This document shows, in pieces, positions 19,009 to 28,296 of a DNA stretch of 35,809 nucleotides (the stretch's first letter is position 1; the number at the start of each line of letters is the position of its first letter). Source of the stretch: Phycisphaerales bacterium UBA1926. GTDB lineage: Bacteria; Planctomycetota; Phycisphaerae; Phycisphaerales; UBA1924. Both the position numbers and the translations under genes were made by a program. The DNA is taken from contig DDFO01000008.1 of the NCBI GenBank assembly GCA_002337215.1, positions 82,366-118,174 on the forward strand, read 5' to 3'. The notes under the pieces were generated by a model. It was given only the letters and a program-made list of their open reading frames with translations. It ran no database searches and had not been told where the DNA came from.

Positions 19009-20301
19009 ATGACCGCCACCCGCTGCGCCACGACCGCCCTCCTGCTCACTCTCGCGGGATCCGCGTCCGCCCAGAGCATCCATTACTTTACCCCCGGGTT
19101 CTACGCCTCCGACCTCTCTGCCGATGGCACCGTCGCCTGCGGCAACCTCATCGGGCCCTACGAGACGTTCCGCTGGACAGCCGACACCGGCGAGGTCTTG
19201 CTGGGTGAGGCGACCGTCCCCGTGCTCGGGACCGGCGCGGGTTCGCCCGACATCTCATACGACGGCACGCGCATCTCGGCGACGATCCTCACCGAGGACG
19301 ACCAGTTCGCGACGCAGGGCATCTGGACGGAGGGCGAAGGTTGGGTCCGCGCGTTCCCGCCGCTCGCGCCCGATGGCCGAGATCTCGACCAGTCCCTGGC
19401 CTCGGCCTGGGGACTCTCGGGCGACGGCACGACCGTCACCGGGTTCTACTGGTCCACCGGCACCTCTGGCCCCTTCGGCGGCGCGCAGCCCAACGCCTGG
19501 TCGATGACGAACGGCGTCACCGCGTTCAACCACACCGAGGGGCGGAACGCACGCGTCAACGACGCCAACTTCGACGCCACCGTCTTCTGCGGGTGGGAAG
19601 AGAACACCTTCGGGCAGTGGCAGCCCACGGTCTGGCGCGACAGTGTCAAGATCCGTCTCTCCGAGAACGACGCCTTCGTCGGCGCCGAGAAGCTCACCGC
19701 GGACGGCGACACCGTCGTCGGCAACAGCCTCAACCCCCTCACCCTCAACCGAGAGCCCACCATCTGGGCCTGGAACGGCGCGTCGTACGACCAGCAGCGG
19801 CTCGGTGTCCTGCCCGGCACCCCTGCGATCAACGGTTGGGGCGTCGCGCTGGGCGTCACCGACGACGCCTCTATGGTCGTCGGCGCCAACTACTACTCGT
19901 TCAGCCCCGGGGGGACCGCGGACGGCATCATCTGGACCGCCGATACCGGGCTCGTCAAGGCCAACGACTTCGTCGCTTCCATCGGGCTCGACATCGCGGA
20001 CGAAATCTACATCCGCAGCGTCGACGCGATCTCCGCGGACGGGTCGACCATCCTCGTGGGCGGGCAGAGCCCCGTCACATTCGAACTGCTCAGCGCGATC
20101 ATCCGCATCGAGCCCGGGTGCGGCAACGCCGCCGACATCGCCGAGCCCTTCGGCGTCCTCGATCTCGCCGACATCAGCGCGTTCGTCGCGGGGTTCACAA
20201 GCCAGGACCCGATCGCCGACCTCGATGGCAATGGAGTCTTCGACCTCGCCGACATCAGCGAGTTCGTGACGGCATTCACAGCCGGCTGCGGCGGTTCCTG
20301 A
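19009..20301 (+). CDS. Secreted HAF-repeat-like protein with GC-type dockerin-like tail
   Basis: A 430-residue exported protein. The signal peptide is about residues 1-21 (TTALLLTLAGSASAQ). The body carries repeats of the kind 'S-DG--V-G' (LSADGTVACG, LSGDGTTVTGF, LTADGDTVVGN, ISADGSTILVGG), resembling HAF-type propeller repeats of extracellular proteins. The last 60 residues form a Cys-bounded tail (GCGNAADIAEPFGVLDLADISAF, ending TAGCGGS). Its second half has a canonical calcium loop, DLDGNGVFDLAD, so the tail is dockerin/EF-hand-like. It shares its pattern with the tail of the FG-GAP protein at 6856-9264. ATG at 19009 is used; no strong ribosome site is visible. The binding partner and role are unknown. 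Confidence 0.8.
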   Translation: MTATRCATTALLLTLAGSASAQSIHYFTPGFYASDLSADGTVACGNLIGPYETFRWTADTGEVLLGEATVPVLGTGAGSPDISYDGTRISATILTEDDQFATQGIWTEGEGWVRAFPPLAPDGRDLDQSLASAWGLSGDGTTVTGFYWSTGTSGPFGGAQPNAWSMTNGVTAFNHTEGRNARVNDANFDATVFCGWEENTFGQWQPTVWRDSVKIRLSENDAFVGAEKLTADGDTVVGNSLNPLTLNREPTIWAWNGASYDQQRLGVLPGTPAINGWGVALGVTDDASMVVGANYYSFSPGGTADGIIWTADTGLVKANDFVASIGLDIADEIYIRSVDAISADGSTILVGGQSPVTFELLSAIIRIEPGCGNAADIAEPFGVLDLADISAFVAGFTSQDPIADLDGNGVFDLADISEFVTAFTAGCGGS

Positions 20302-20428
20302 ATCGCCGAGCATTTCTGAACACCGCTTCAGGACGGCGGGCGACCCAGCAGATCAGCCCGGACCCGTGCCTCGCAACAACTCAGAGTCACGAGTCACGCC
20401 GAGACACGTACAACCAGAAATTCGAACA

Positions 20429-20467
20429 AGGCCGATTCGGTTGGTAAAGCACCTCCCGGATCGGCCT
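20429..20467. terminator. Hairpin between the dockerin-tail gene and the tRNA gene
   Basis: A 12-bp inverted repeat (AGGCCGATTCGG against CCGGATCGGCCT, one G-T pair) with a 15-base loop sits between the stop at 20301 and the tRNA end at 20493. A pyrimidine-rich stretch (GTTTCTCTTCG) follows on the plus strand. It could end transcription from either side. Confidence 0.5.
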
Positions 20468-20492
20468 GTTTCTCTTCGCTTCGGCTTGGAAA

Positions 20493-20566
<74 letters not shown>

Positions 20567-20713
20567 ATCAGGAGAGAAGCCTAGACAGCACGGCCGAACG
20601 GGTCAATCGACGGGGTCGTTTTGCCATGCAGGACGACAACACAGCCCGGACTCGGGCACCATCCAAACCCGTTAATCGGCGAATGCACCCGACCCACCGG
20701 ATCTCGCCCGGCA

Positions 20714-21598
20714 TCACGACGAAACCGGGTGCCAGATCGTCTTGGTCTCCACGAACGGTTCGATGACCCACGGGCTCTCCATGGCAGAGTCGTCCGCGAA
20801 CCCGGCCGCCAGGTCCGGCCCGAGATCGAGCACTTGGACCCGCTTCATGTTCTCCGCCGCCCCCGCCTCGAGGGCCGTCCGGTGTTCATCGGAGACGCCC
20901 GCCGCGAAGACGCCGGCGATCGCCCGGTGGGTCGCGAAGTGCTCGACGAGTTCGTCCCGCAGGCCGGTGAGGATGTTGACCACGCCCCCCGGCAGGTCGC
21001 AGGTTGCCAGCACCTCGGCAAGCACGCACGCCGGGATCGGGTTCGTCTCGCTCGCGAGCAGGACGACCGCGTTCCCCGAGCAGATCACCGGGGCGACGAG
21101 GCTGACGAGCCCCAGCAGGCTCGGCTCGTCGGGGCAGACCACCCCCACCACCCCCGTCGGCTCGGGGACGCTGAAGTTGTAATACGGCCCCGTGACTGGA
21201 TTATGGCAGCCGAGGATCTGGGGGTACTTGTCCGCCCAGCCCGCGAACGCGACGAGGCGATCGACCGAAGCGTCCATCTCGGCGAGCGCGGCGTCCTTGC
21301 CGACCTTCCCGGTGATCGAGATCGCGGCCGCGAGTTCGTCGCGCTTGCCCTCGAGCATCTCCGCCATGCGGTAGAGGATCTGGCCGCGCAGATAGGCGTT
21401 CGCCGACGCCCAGCCCGGCTGCGCCTTCTCGGCGGCCTCGACGGCGTTCCGCAGATCCTTCCGGCTCGACCGGCAAGTGTGGGCGACAACGGAGCCCGAC
21501 GCATCGGCGACCTTGATCGACCGCCCGCTCTCGGTGCGGGGGAACTTGCCGCCGATGAAGAGCTTGTAGGTTTTCAGCACGCTCAGTCGCTCGCTCAT
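20714..21598 (-). CDS. Truncated aldehyde dehydrogenase-like protein lacking the catalytic domain
   Basis: A 294-residue homologue of the N-terminal, coenzyme-binding part of aldehyde dehydrogenases (YKLFIGGKFPRTESGRS, GVVGVVCPDEPSLLGLVSLVAPVICSGNAVVLLAS, LPGGVVNILTG). It follows the family up to the point where a full enzyme has FTGSTEVGK and LELGG. Here those read FAAGVSDEHR and LDLGPD, and the protein then ends (FVETKTIWHP) without the catalytic cysteine domain. Its start codon overlaps the stop of the full-length dehydrogenase (ATGA, 21595-21598), so the two are translationally coupled and perhaps made in matched amounts. It is not an obvious pseudogene: the frame is clean and the C-terminus is tidy. 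A structural or regulatory subunit is inferred. Confidence 0.8.
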   Translation of the reverse strand: MSERLSVLKTYKLFIGGKFPRTESGRSIKVADASGSVVAHTCRSSRKDLRNAVEAAEKAQPGWASANAYLRGQILYRMAEMLEGKRDELAAAISITGKVGKDAALAEMDASVDRLVAFAGWADKYPQILGCHNPVTGPYYNFSVPEPTGVVGVVCPDEPSLLGLVSLVAPVICSGNAVVLLASETNPIPACVLAEVLATCDLPGGVVNILTGLRDELVEHFATHRAIAGVFAAGVSDEHRTALEAGAAENMKRVQVLDLGPDLAAGFADDSAMESPWVIEPFVETKTIWHPVSS

Positions 21599-23121
21599 CG
21601 GTCACCCCCGAGCTTCACATAGCCCCGCAGCCCCTGCATCCCGCCCTCGCGCCCGAAGCCCGATTCCTTGTACCCGCCGAAGGGCGAGGCGGGATCAAAG
21701 CGGTTGTAGGTGTTCAGCCAGACGATGCCGGCCTTGAGCTGCCCCGCGATCTCGAAGATCTTGCTGCCCTTGTCGGTCCACACGCCCGCGGCCAACCCGT
21801 ACGGCGAGTTGTTCGCCCGCGTGATCGCCTCCTCCGGGGTGCGGAAGGTTAGCACCGCAAGCACAGGCCCGAAGATCTCCTCCCGAGCCACGGTATGGCT
21901 CGCCTGCACCCCGGTGAAGAAGCTCGGTTTGCACCAGTACCCGATGCTGGGCAACTCGCACGAGGACTCGAAGACGTCCAACCCCTCGTCGCGGGCGATG
22001 TCGAAGTACTTGGCGATCGTCTCCAACTGCGGCCTGCTGTTGATCGCCCCGACATCCGTGTTCTTGTCGAGCGGATCGCCCACGCGCAGCGACTGCAAAC
22101 GGATCTTGAGCTTGGCGATGACCTCGTCGGCGACACCCTCCTGCACGAACAGCCGGCTGCCGGCGCAGCACACGTGCCCCTGGTTGAAGTAGATCCCGCT
22201 GACGATGCCCTCGACCGCCTGATCGATCGACGCGTCGTCGAAGATGATGTTTGGGCTCTTGCCGCCCAGTTCGAGCGTCAATTTTTTGCCCGTCCCCGCG
22301 ACGGCCCTCGCGATCTTCTTGCCGACCTCGGTCGACCCCGTGAACGCGACCTTGTCGACCCCAGCGTGCTCGACGAGCGCCGACCCTGCCTCGCCATCTC
22401 CTGTGACGATGTTCACAACGCCCGGCGGCAGCCCGATCTCATCGAAGATTTCCCCGAGCCGCAACGCCGTCAGCGGCGTCGTCTCCGCGGGCTTGAGCAC
22501 GCACGTATTCCCGCACGCGAGCGCCGGCGCAAGCTTCCACGCCGCCATCAGCAGGGGGAAGTTCCACGGGATGATCTGCCCGCAGACGCCGACCGGCGTC
22601 GGCTCCGCGCCGCCGAACGCGTACTTCAGCTTGTCGCACCACCCGGCGTGGTAGAAAAAGTGGGCCGCGACGAGGGGGATGTCCACATCCCGGCTCTCCT
22701 TGATCGGCTTCCCGTTGTCCATCGTCTCCAGGATCGCGAACTCGCGTGCGCGCTCCTGCAACCTCCGCGCAATTCGGAACAGGTACTTGCCCCTCTCCTT
22801 CGCTGGCAGCGCCGCCCACTTCGGCTGCGCTTCACGCGCCGCGTTCACCGCGGCGTCGATGTCAGCCACTGTCCCGCGTGCAAACGTCGAGAGTTTCTGC
22901 TCATTCGCCGGGTTGAGCGTGTCGAGCGTGCCGCCTTTGGCCGCGCCCACGAACGTTCCACCGATGTAGTGGCCGTGGGAGTCCGCAATCTCGACCTTCG
23001 TCGTCTCGGGTGCGGGGGCGTAGTCCCAAGCGCTCGCGAACTCGAGCGCGGGCGATCGGCCCGGGCCGGCGGCGGAGGTCTTCGTCACGGCCGCGGCGTC
23101 CTGTTCTTGAAAAGTCGTCAT
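21595..23121 (-). CDS. NAD(P)-dependent aldehyde dehydrogenase
   Basis: A full-length (508-residue) aldehyde dehydrogenase. It shows PWNFPLLMAAWKLAPALACGN, the coenzyme-loop FTGSTEVGK, general-base glutamate in LELGGKSPN, catalytic cysteine C318 in GHVCCAGSR, and EIFGPV plus the C-terminal PFGGYKESGFGRE. It oxidises an aldehyde to the acid (or CoA ester) with NAD(P). The neighbour deoC makes acetaldehyde, which is therefore the likely substrate. The ATG at 23121 is used because the family similarity begins soon after it; the frame extends upstream to 23232 only through a palindromic repeat. The downstream truncated homologue overlaps it by four bases. Confidence 0.93.
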   Translation of the reverse strand: MTTFQEQDAAAVTKTSAAGPGRSPALEFASAWDYAPAPETTKVEIADSHGHYIGGTFVGAAKGGTLDTLNPANEQKLSTFARGTVADIDAAVNAAREAQPKWAALPAKERGKYLFRIARRLQERAREFAILETMDNGKPIKESRDVDIPLVAAHFFYHAGWCDKLKYAFGGAEPTPVGVCGQIIPWNFPLLMAAWKLAPALACGNTCVLKPAETTPLTALRLGEIFDEIGLPPGVVNIVTGDGEAGSALVEHAGVDKVAFTGSTEVGKKIARAVAGTGKKLTLELGGKSPNIIFDDASIDQAVEGIVSGIYFNQGHVCCAGSRLFVQEGVADEVIAKLKIRLQSLRVGDPLDKNTDVGAINSRPQLETIAKYFDIARDEGLDVFESSCELPSIGYWCKPSFFTGVQASHTVAREEIFGPVLAVLTFRTPEEAITRANNSPYGLAAGVWTDKGSKIFEIAGQLKAGIVWLNTYNRFDPASPFGGYKESGFGREGGMQGLRGYVKLGGDR

Positions 23122-23153
23122 CGCTGCCTTCCGTTGCTCTACTCGTCGCACCC

Positions 23154-23234
23154 GTGTGCCACGGCCGTGTCGGCCGTGCCGGATCAATCTGCCGTGTCCG
23201 CCGTTCCAGCACGGCCGGAACGGCCGTGGCACAC
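23154..23234. repeat. 81-bp imperfect palindrome with 26-bp arms
   Basis: Arms at 23154-23179 and 23209-23234 are reverse complements with only two mismatches; each outer end begins GTGTGCCACGGCCGT. The 29-base centre repeats the CCGTG theme. It sits in the 130-bp gap between the deoC stop (23252) and the dehydrogenase start (23121), so it would form a long stem-loop in the operon mRNA. It resembles REP-type dispersed repeats; copy number cannot be judged from this window. Confidence 0.85.
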
Positions 23235-23251
23235 AAAGTCCTCGTCACCGA

Positions 23252-24205
23252 TTACGCCACCCCGAAGTCATACCCCGCCGTGTACCGCCCCGTCTTCCGT
23301 CGCACGATCTGTCGCAGGATGTCGTCTGCCAAACTGCTCGCCCCAAACCGGAACCAGTCCGGCGACAGCCACGCGTCGCCCAGCGTCTCTTTGACCATCG
23401 CCAGATAGTGCAGGCTCTGCTTCGCGGTCCGGATGCCGCCCGCGGGCTTCATCCCGATCCGCTTTCCATCTCTCAGCCAGGCGTCGCGGATCGCCTCGAG
23501 CATCACGAGCGTCACGCCCATCGTCGCGGCGGGGCTCACCTTGCCGGTGCTCGTCTTGATGAAGTCGCCGTCGCGGATCTGCGCGATCGCGAGGTCGCTC
23601 GCCCGGCGCACGTTGTCGTACGTCTCGAGCTCGCCCGTCTCGAGGATGACCTTCAGATGCACCTCGCGCCCGCCCGGCCCGCCTTGTGCGCACACCGCGG
23701 TCACCTCGGCGATTTCCTCGGCGACAATGCCGTACTTGCCGGAGAGGAACGCCCCCCGGTTGATGACCATGTCGATCTCGTCCGCACCATCCGCGATCGC
23801 CTTTGCGGTGTCGCGCAGGCGAACATCCAGCGGGTACTGCCCGCTCGGGAACCCCGTCGCCACCGAGGCGACGTTGATGCCGCTGCCCCCGAGCGCCTCG
23901 GCCGCGACCGGCACCATCGATGGATAGACGCACACCGCCGCCACGCTCGGCAGCCGTTCACCCAGCACCCGCTCGTCGTCGGGCATGGGCCGGCGGGCCT
24001 TGGCACACAGCGACCGCACCTTCTCAGGGCTGTCCTTGCCTTCCAGCGTGGTCAGATCGACCATCGAGAGGGCGAGGCGGAGCCCCGCGTCCTTGGCGGT
24101 GGTCTTGATCGACCGCGTCGTAAACGACGCGGCTCGCGCATCGGCGGAGACGCGGTTGATGGTCGGGGAATTCACGGCCTGAAAAACCGTCGGAGATGCT
24201 GCCAT
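23252..24205 (-). CDS. deoC: Deoxyribose-phosphate aldolase
   Basis: Cleaves 2-deoxyribose-5-phosphate into glyceraldehyde-3-phosphate and acetaldehyde through a lysine Schiff base, the last step of deoxynucleoside breakdown. The Schiff-base lysine is K217 in DFIKTSTGK. K185 (LKVILETGEL) and K253 (KPAGGIRT) are the other conserved lysines, and DEIDMVINRG carries a conserved acidic residue. The 317 residues make it longer than the E. coli enzyme (about 259), mainly through an N-terminal extension with NRVSADARAASFTTRSIK. First gene of the minus-strand run that continues with the aldehyde dehydrogenase pair. ATG at 24205 is the natural start. Confidence 0.94.
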   Translation of the reverse strand: MAASPTVFQAVNSPTINRVSADARAASFTTRSIKTTAKDAGLRLALSMVDLTTLEGKDSPEKVRSLCAKARRPMPDDERVLGERLPSVAAVCVYPSMVPVAAEALGGSGINVASVATGFPSGQYPLDVRLRDTAKAIADGADEIDMVINRGAFLSGKYGIVAEEIAEVTAVCAQGGPGGREVHLKVILETGELETYDNVRRASDLAIAQIRDGDFIKTSTGKVSPAATMGVTLVMLEAIRDAWLRDGKRIGMKPAGGIRTAKQSLHYLAMVKETLGDAWLSPDWFRFGASSLADDILRQIVRRKTGRYTAGYDFGVA

Positions 24206-24273
24206 GCCCAGAGTTTAGGGGCCCCGACGCCCCGCGACGGGATTCCCCACCCATCCCCCCTCACCAAAGAGGT

Positions 24274-27200
24274 TCAGCCCTCCCCGCCCCAGGGCCCCGC
24301 CTCGAGCCCGTCTTCCTCGTCGCCCTCCGCCTCGTCATCCTCGTCGCCGTCCTCGTTCTCAAGCACGATCGCCGGCACCCGCAGATCGAGCACCTTGGCA
24401 TTGAATGCGGGGATCTCCTCGTCCATCACCACCCCGAGCCGATCGAGCTGCTCGGCAAGCTGCCCGTTGAGGTACGCGAAGACCTCGCGGGATTGTGCCG
24501 TCGGCGGGTGATCGCCGTCCACGGTGTACGCGAGCGAGGCGAGCTTGTCGTTGAGACGCACCGGGAAGTTCAGCGGGTCCTGTGACGACTTGCTCTTGGT
24601 CTGCAGGATCGTTTCCTCGATCTCGGTAAGCGTCTCGCGGAGCGACTTCGCGTCGTCCTTGAGATCATCCTCGAGCCCCGCCGCCCTCGCACGCTTCATC
24701 GCGTCGGCGATCTGACCACGCACCGTGCGCACGTCGTTGACCGCCTCGTGCGCTTCGTCAATGGCATCGAGGATCTCGGTCAGCAACTCGTGCTGATCGG
24801 CGAACTCGTCGGGCGTCGTGTCGTGCCGCGGATCGGGCAGGATCTCGAACTGTGCCGTGCGCACGACCTCGCCCGCCTCGAGCTCGACGGTGTACGTCCC
24901 GGGAACCGCCCTCGGCCCGGAGGGCGGGCCGGGCCAACCGACCGCGCCGGGCACACGCGTCGGCCGCTCGCCCCGGTAGTTCCAGTTGAACCGGTTCATC
25001 CCCGGCTCGGCCTTGATCGTCCCGATACCCTTCTTGGACTTCGCCTTCAGCCCGTCCACCTCGACCGCGAACGCGCGCACGACCTCGCCGTCGCCATCGA
25101 TGAACCGCATCACCGGCGCGTGCTCGAGCGTCTCGCCCAGCCCCTCGGGCAGGTAGAAATGCACCCGGCTCGAGTCCCAGCCCTCCCGATAGGAAGCCTG
25201 GGGCGTGAGCAGCGCGATCTCGCCCGCTTTGATGTTCTTCTGCGTCTGGCGGATCACCGCGAGATCGTCCAGGATCCAGAACGATCGCCCCTGGGTGCTG
25301 ATCACCAGGTCGTCGTCCTTGATCGCGAGATCCGTCACCGGCACGCGCGGCAGCTCGAGCTGGAGCGAATCCCACGAATCGCCCGCGTCGCGCGAGAACC
25401 AGACGCCGGTCTCGGTGCCGGCGTAGAGCAGGCCCTCGACCTCGGGGTCTTCCCGCACGGCGCGCACGAACGCACCGTCGTCGATGCCACCGACAACGAG
25501 TTCCCACGTCTTGCCACGGTCCCGCGTGCGATAGATATACGGCGCGAAGTCATCCATCTTGTAGCGGTTCACCGCGGCGTACGCGACATCCGCGTCGTGC
25601 GGCGACGCCTCGATCAGACTGATCATGGGCCAGTCGCCCATGCCCTCGGGTGTGACGTTCTGCCACGTCGCGCCGTTGTCGCTCGAGACATGGATCAACC
25701 CATCATCTGTGCCCGCCCAGATCACGCCCGCCTCGACGGGGGACTCGGCGATCGTGAACACCGTGCAGTAGTACTCGACGGAGGTGTTGTCCTTGGTGAT
25801 GGGCCCGCCCGACGACTGCTGCTTGCTCTTGTCGTTGGTGGACAGGTCCTCGCTGATCGCGTCCCAGCTCGCCCCGCGGTCGGTCGAGCGGAAGACCCGC
25901 TCGCCCCCCACGTACACCGTCTCGGGGTCGTGGGGCGAGATCACGATGGGGAAGGTCCACTGGAAGCGGTGCTGCAGCTCTTCCGCGCCGGCACCCATCG
26001 GGTTTTCGGGCCAGACCGAGATGTTCCGGCTCTCCCCGATGTCGTGATCGTAAATAGACAGATACCCGCCGTAACACCCCGCGTACACGATGTCGGGGTT
26101 CTCGGGGTGCACGGCGATATAGCCGCACTCGCAGCCGCCCACGCTGAACAGGTCACGCTCCCAGTTGCCGAACTGCCGCGCCCGGCTCGAGACCGACGCG
26201 GTCGAGTTGTCCTGCTGCGCGCCGTACACGCGGTAGGGGTACGCGTTGTCCACCGTCACGTGGTAGAACTGCGCGGTGGGCTGGTTCGACTGCTCCGACC
26301 ACGAGCGCCCCCCGTCGTAGCTCACGTTTGCGCCGCCATCGTTCGAGTTGATTATCCGCTCGTTGTCGAACGGGTCGATCCACAGATCGTGGTTGTCCGA
26401 GTGCGGCACGCGGATCCGGCTGAATGACTTCCCGCCGTCGATCGACTTATGAAACCCGACGTTCATCACGTAGACCGTGTCGGGCTCCACCGGATCCGCC
26501 GTGATCTGCGTGTAATACCACGCACGCTGGCGCAGCGAGCGGTCGCTGTTGACCGTGCGCCAGGTATCGCCCCCGTCGGTCGAGCGGAACACGCCGCCCT
26601 TGTCCGCCTCGACGATCGCGTAGACCAGGTCGCGCTGCGCCGCCGACACCGAGACGCGGATCTTGCCCAGCGTGCCGTCCGGGAGCCCCTCGGCCTCGCC
26701 GTCCTCACCCGTGAGCATCGCCCAGGTCTCGCCGCCGTCCGTAGATCGGTACAGCCCGCTCCCCTCGCCGCCCGACTCTAGCGACCAAGGCGAGCGGCTC
26801 ACCCGCCAGAAGCTCGCGAACAGCACGCGCGGGTTGTTGGGATCCATCTCGATGTGCACCGCGCCGGTGCGGTCGTTGACATACTTGATCTTGTCCCAGG
26901 TCTCCCCGCCGTTGGTCGAGCGGAACACGCCCCGCTCGGCGTTGGGCCCGAACACGTGACCCAGCGCCGCGACGTACACGGTGTCGGGGTCGGCCGGGTG
27001 GACAAGCACCTTCCCGATCTGCCGAGTGTCTTCGAGCCCCACGTGCTCCCAGGTCTTGCCCGCGTTGCGCGAGCGGTAGACCCCGTCGCCGTGACTGAAG
27101 TTTCCGCGGACATCCGCCTCGCCCATCCCGACGTAGATGACATTCGGATCCGACGGCGCGACCGCGATCGACCCGACGCTCCCTGTCTCGAAGAAGCCGT

Positions 27201-27465
27201 CGCTGATGTTGCTCCACCGTTCCCCGCCGTCGGTGGTCTTCCAGACCCCGCCCCCGGTCGCGCCCATGTAGTAGGTGTCGCGGTCGCCGACGACGCCTGT
27301 GACGGTCTGCACGCGCCCGCCCCGGGCGGGCCCGATCGCGCGCCACTCGAGCGAGCCGAGCCAGTCGGGCTCGTCGGCGGCACCCGCGGGGGCAACGACC
27401 AGCGCGGAGTGCAGAGCCGTGAGCAGAGCCATGAGAGCAAGCGAGACGATGCGTGCAGGGATCAT
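24274..27465 (-). CDS. Large secreted BNR/sortilin-type beta-propeller protein
   Basis: A 1063-residue exported protein. The signal peptide is about residues 1-29 (IVSLALMALLTALHSALVVAPAGA). From about residue 36 (WRAIGPARGGRV) come many Asp-box repeats (TTDGGERW, STNGGETW, STDGGETW, STDGGDTW, SSDNGATW, TRDRGKTW, SRDAGDSW), forming one or two propellers of the sialidase/VPS10-sortilin type. After about residue 740 there are a beta-sandwich region (NRFNWNYRGERPTRVPGA), a helical segment near 890-1000 and a very acidic tail (ENEDGDEDDEAEGDEEDG). The family is widespread in Gram-negative bacteria and often annotated as 'glycosyl hydrolase', but no catalytic residues of a sialidase are evident, so I leave its activity open. 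AAGGA six bases before ATG 27465 supports the start; the frame stays open upstream without meaning. Confidence 0.85.
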   Translation of the reverse strand: MIPARIVSLALMALLTALHSALVVAPAGAADEPDWLGSLEWRAIGPARGGRVQTVTGVVGDRDTYYMGATGGGVWKTTDGGERWSNISDGFFETGSVGSIAVAPSDPNVIYVGMGEADVRGNFSHGDGVYRSRNAGKTWEHVGLEDTRQIGKVLVHPADPDTVYVAALGHVFGPNAERGVFRSTNGGETWDKIKYVNDRTGAVHIEMDPNNPRVLFASFWRVSRSPWSLESGGEGSGLYRSTDGGETWAMLTGEDGEAEGLPDGTLGKIRVSVSAAQRDLVYAIVEADKGGVFRSTDGGDTWRTVNSDRSLRQRAWYYTQITADPVEPDTVYVMNVGFHKSIDGGKSFSRIRVPHSDNHDLWIDPFDNERIINSNDGGANVSYDGGRSWSEQSNQPTAQFYHVTVDNAYPYRVYGAQQDNSTASVSSRARQFGNWERDLFSVGGCECGYIAVHPENPDIVYAGCYGGYLSIYDHDIGESRNISVWPENPMGAGAEELQHRFQWTFPIVISPHDPETVYVGGERVFRSTDRGASWDAISEDLSTNDKSKQQSSGGPITKDNTSVEYYCTVFTIAESPVEAGVIWAGTDDGLIHVSSDNGATWQNVTPEGMGDWPMISLIEASPHDADVAYAAVNRYKMDDFAPYIYRTRDRGKTWELVVGGIDDGAFVRAVREDPEVEGLLYAGTETGVWFSRDAGDSWDSLQLELPRVPVTDLAIKDDDLVISTQGRSFWILDDLAVIRQTQKNIKAGEIALLTPQASYREGWDSSRVHFYLPEGLGETLEHAPVMRFIDGDGEVVRAFAVEVDGLKAKSKKGIGTIKAEPGMNRFNWNYRGERPTRVPGAVGWPGPPSGPRAVPGTYTVELEAGEVVRTAQFEILPDPRHDTTPDEFADQHELLTEILDAIDEAHEAVNDVRTVRGQIADAMKRARAAGLEDDLKDDAKSLRETLTEIEETILQTKSKSSQDPLNFPVRLNDKLASLAYTVDGDHPPTAQSREVFAYLNGQLAEQLDRLGVVMDEEIPAFNAKVLDLRVPAIVLENEDGDEDDEAEGDEEDGLEAGPWGGEG

Positions 27466-27564
27466 GCTGAGTCCTTCTTCGGAAGACGAGAGGCGGAGCG
27501 TTCGCGTCGGTGAAGCGTACCGGGCCCGCCGATGCCGGGCGAGGGATTCGTTAGACTCGATGAC

Positions 27565-28293
27565 ATGCCAGTGGGCATCCTCGTCATGGTCTTTGTGCTT
27601 GTGTTCATGGGCGCGATCCTCATGATCGTCGTCGGTTTCGCACAGGCAAAGAAGCGTCGGGAGGCCCTCGCCGGTCTCGCCACCAGCCTCGGCTTCTCCT
27701 TCGACCCATCCAGAGATTCGCGTCACGACGACGAATACCGGCACTTCTCTATATTTCGAAAGGGGCACGGTCGGGTCGCGTTCAACACCATGCGGGGCGA
27801 GATCGAGATCGAAGGCCGACGCTTCGCGGTCAAGATGGGCGACTTCCGCTACCGCGTGACGTCGGGCTCGGGAAAGAACCGGAGCACGCGCACGTACACG
27901 CTCAGTTACCTGATCGCCCACCAGCCCTTCGTGACGCCCGATCTGCTCATCCGACCCGAGAACGCGCTCGACAAGCTCGCGGGCATCATCGGTTTCGACG
28001 ATATCGACTTCGAATCCGAGGAGTTCAGCCGCCGGTTCCTGGTCAAGAGCGGTGATCGCCGCTTCGCCTACGACACGATCGACCCGCGGATGATGGAGTT
28101 TCTGCTCGGCTCCGACCCACCCTCGATCGACATCGAGCAAGGCCGGTGCCTGCTCTATCGCTCGACGCGATGCTGGACGCCGCAGCGATTCCGCGACGAG
28201 CTCCGATGGCTTACCGAATTCTTCAGTCACTGGCCTGACCACGTGACCCGATCCCTCGACAGTTCCTCGACACGCAACAACCCCGGAGCCTGA
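27565..28293 (+). CDS. Membrane-anchored DUF3137-like protein
   Basis: A 242-residue protein with one N-terminal membrane helix (MPVGILVMVFVLVFMGAILMIVVGFAQA) followed by basic residues and a cytoplasmic or periplasmic domain. The segment FDDIDFESEEFSRRFLVKSGDRRFAYDTIDPRMMEFLL is the recognisable part; I associate this pattern with DUF3137-type proteins that often neighbour lemA. Function is not known. The stop is three bases before the lemA GTG and the lemA ribosome site lies inside its 3' end, so the two are almost certainly co-transcribed and coupled. ATG 27565 is preferred over 27532 because it begins just before the helix. It is divergent from the BNR-propeller gene. Confidence 0.7.
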   Translation: MPVGILVMVFVLVFMGAILMIVVGFAQAKKRREALAGLATSLGFSFDPSRDSRHDDEYRHFSIFRKGHGRVAFNTMRGEIEIEGRRFAVKMGDFRYRVTSGSGKNRSTRTYTLSYLIAHQPFVTPDLLIRPENALDKLAGIIGFDDIDFESEEFSRRFLVKSGDRRFAYDTIDPRMMEFLLGSDPPSIDIEQGRCLLYRSTRCWTPQRFRDELRWLTEFFSHWPDHVTRSLDSSSTRNNPGA

Positions 28294-28296
28294 CCC

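Noticed and set aside
23154..23234. CRISPR repeat or transposon end
   Set aside because: There is a single palindrome with no regular repeat-spacer units and no transposase nearby.
21595..24205. Bacterial microcompartment locus suggested by deoC and aldehyde dehydrogenase
   Set aside because: No shell protein, encapsulation peptide or class II aldolase is visible, so a simple cytosolic pathway is the better reading.
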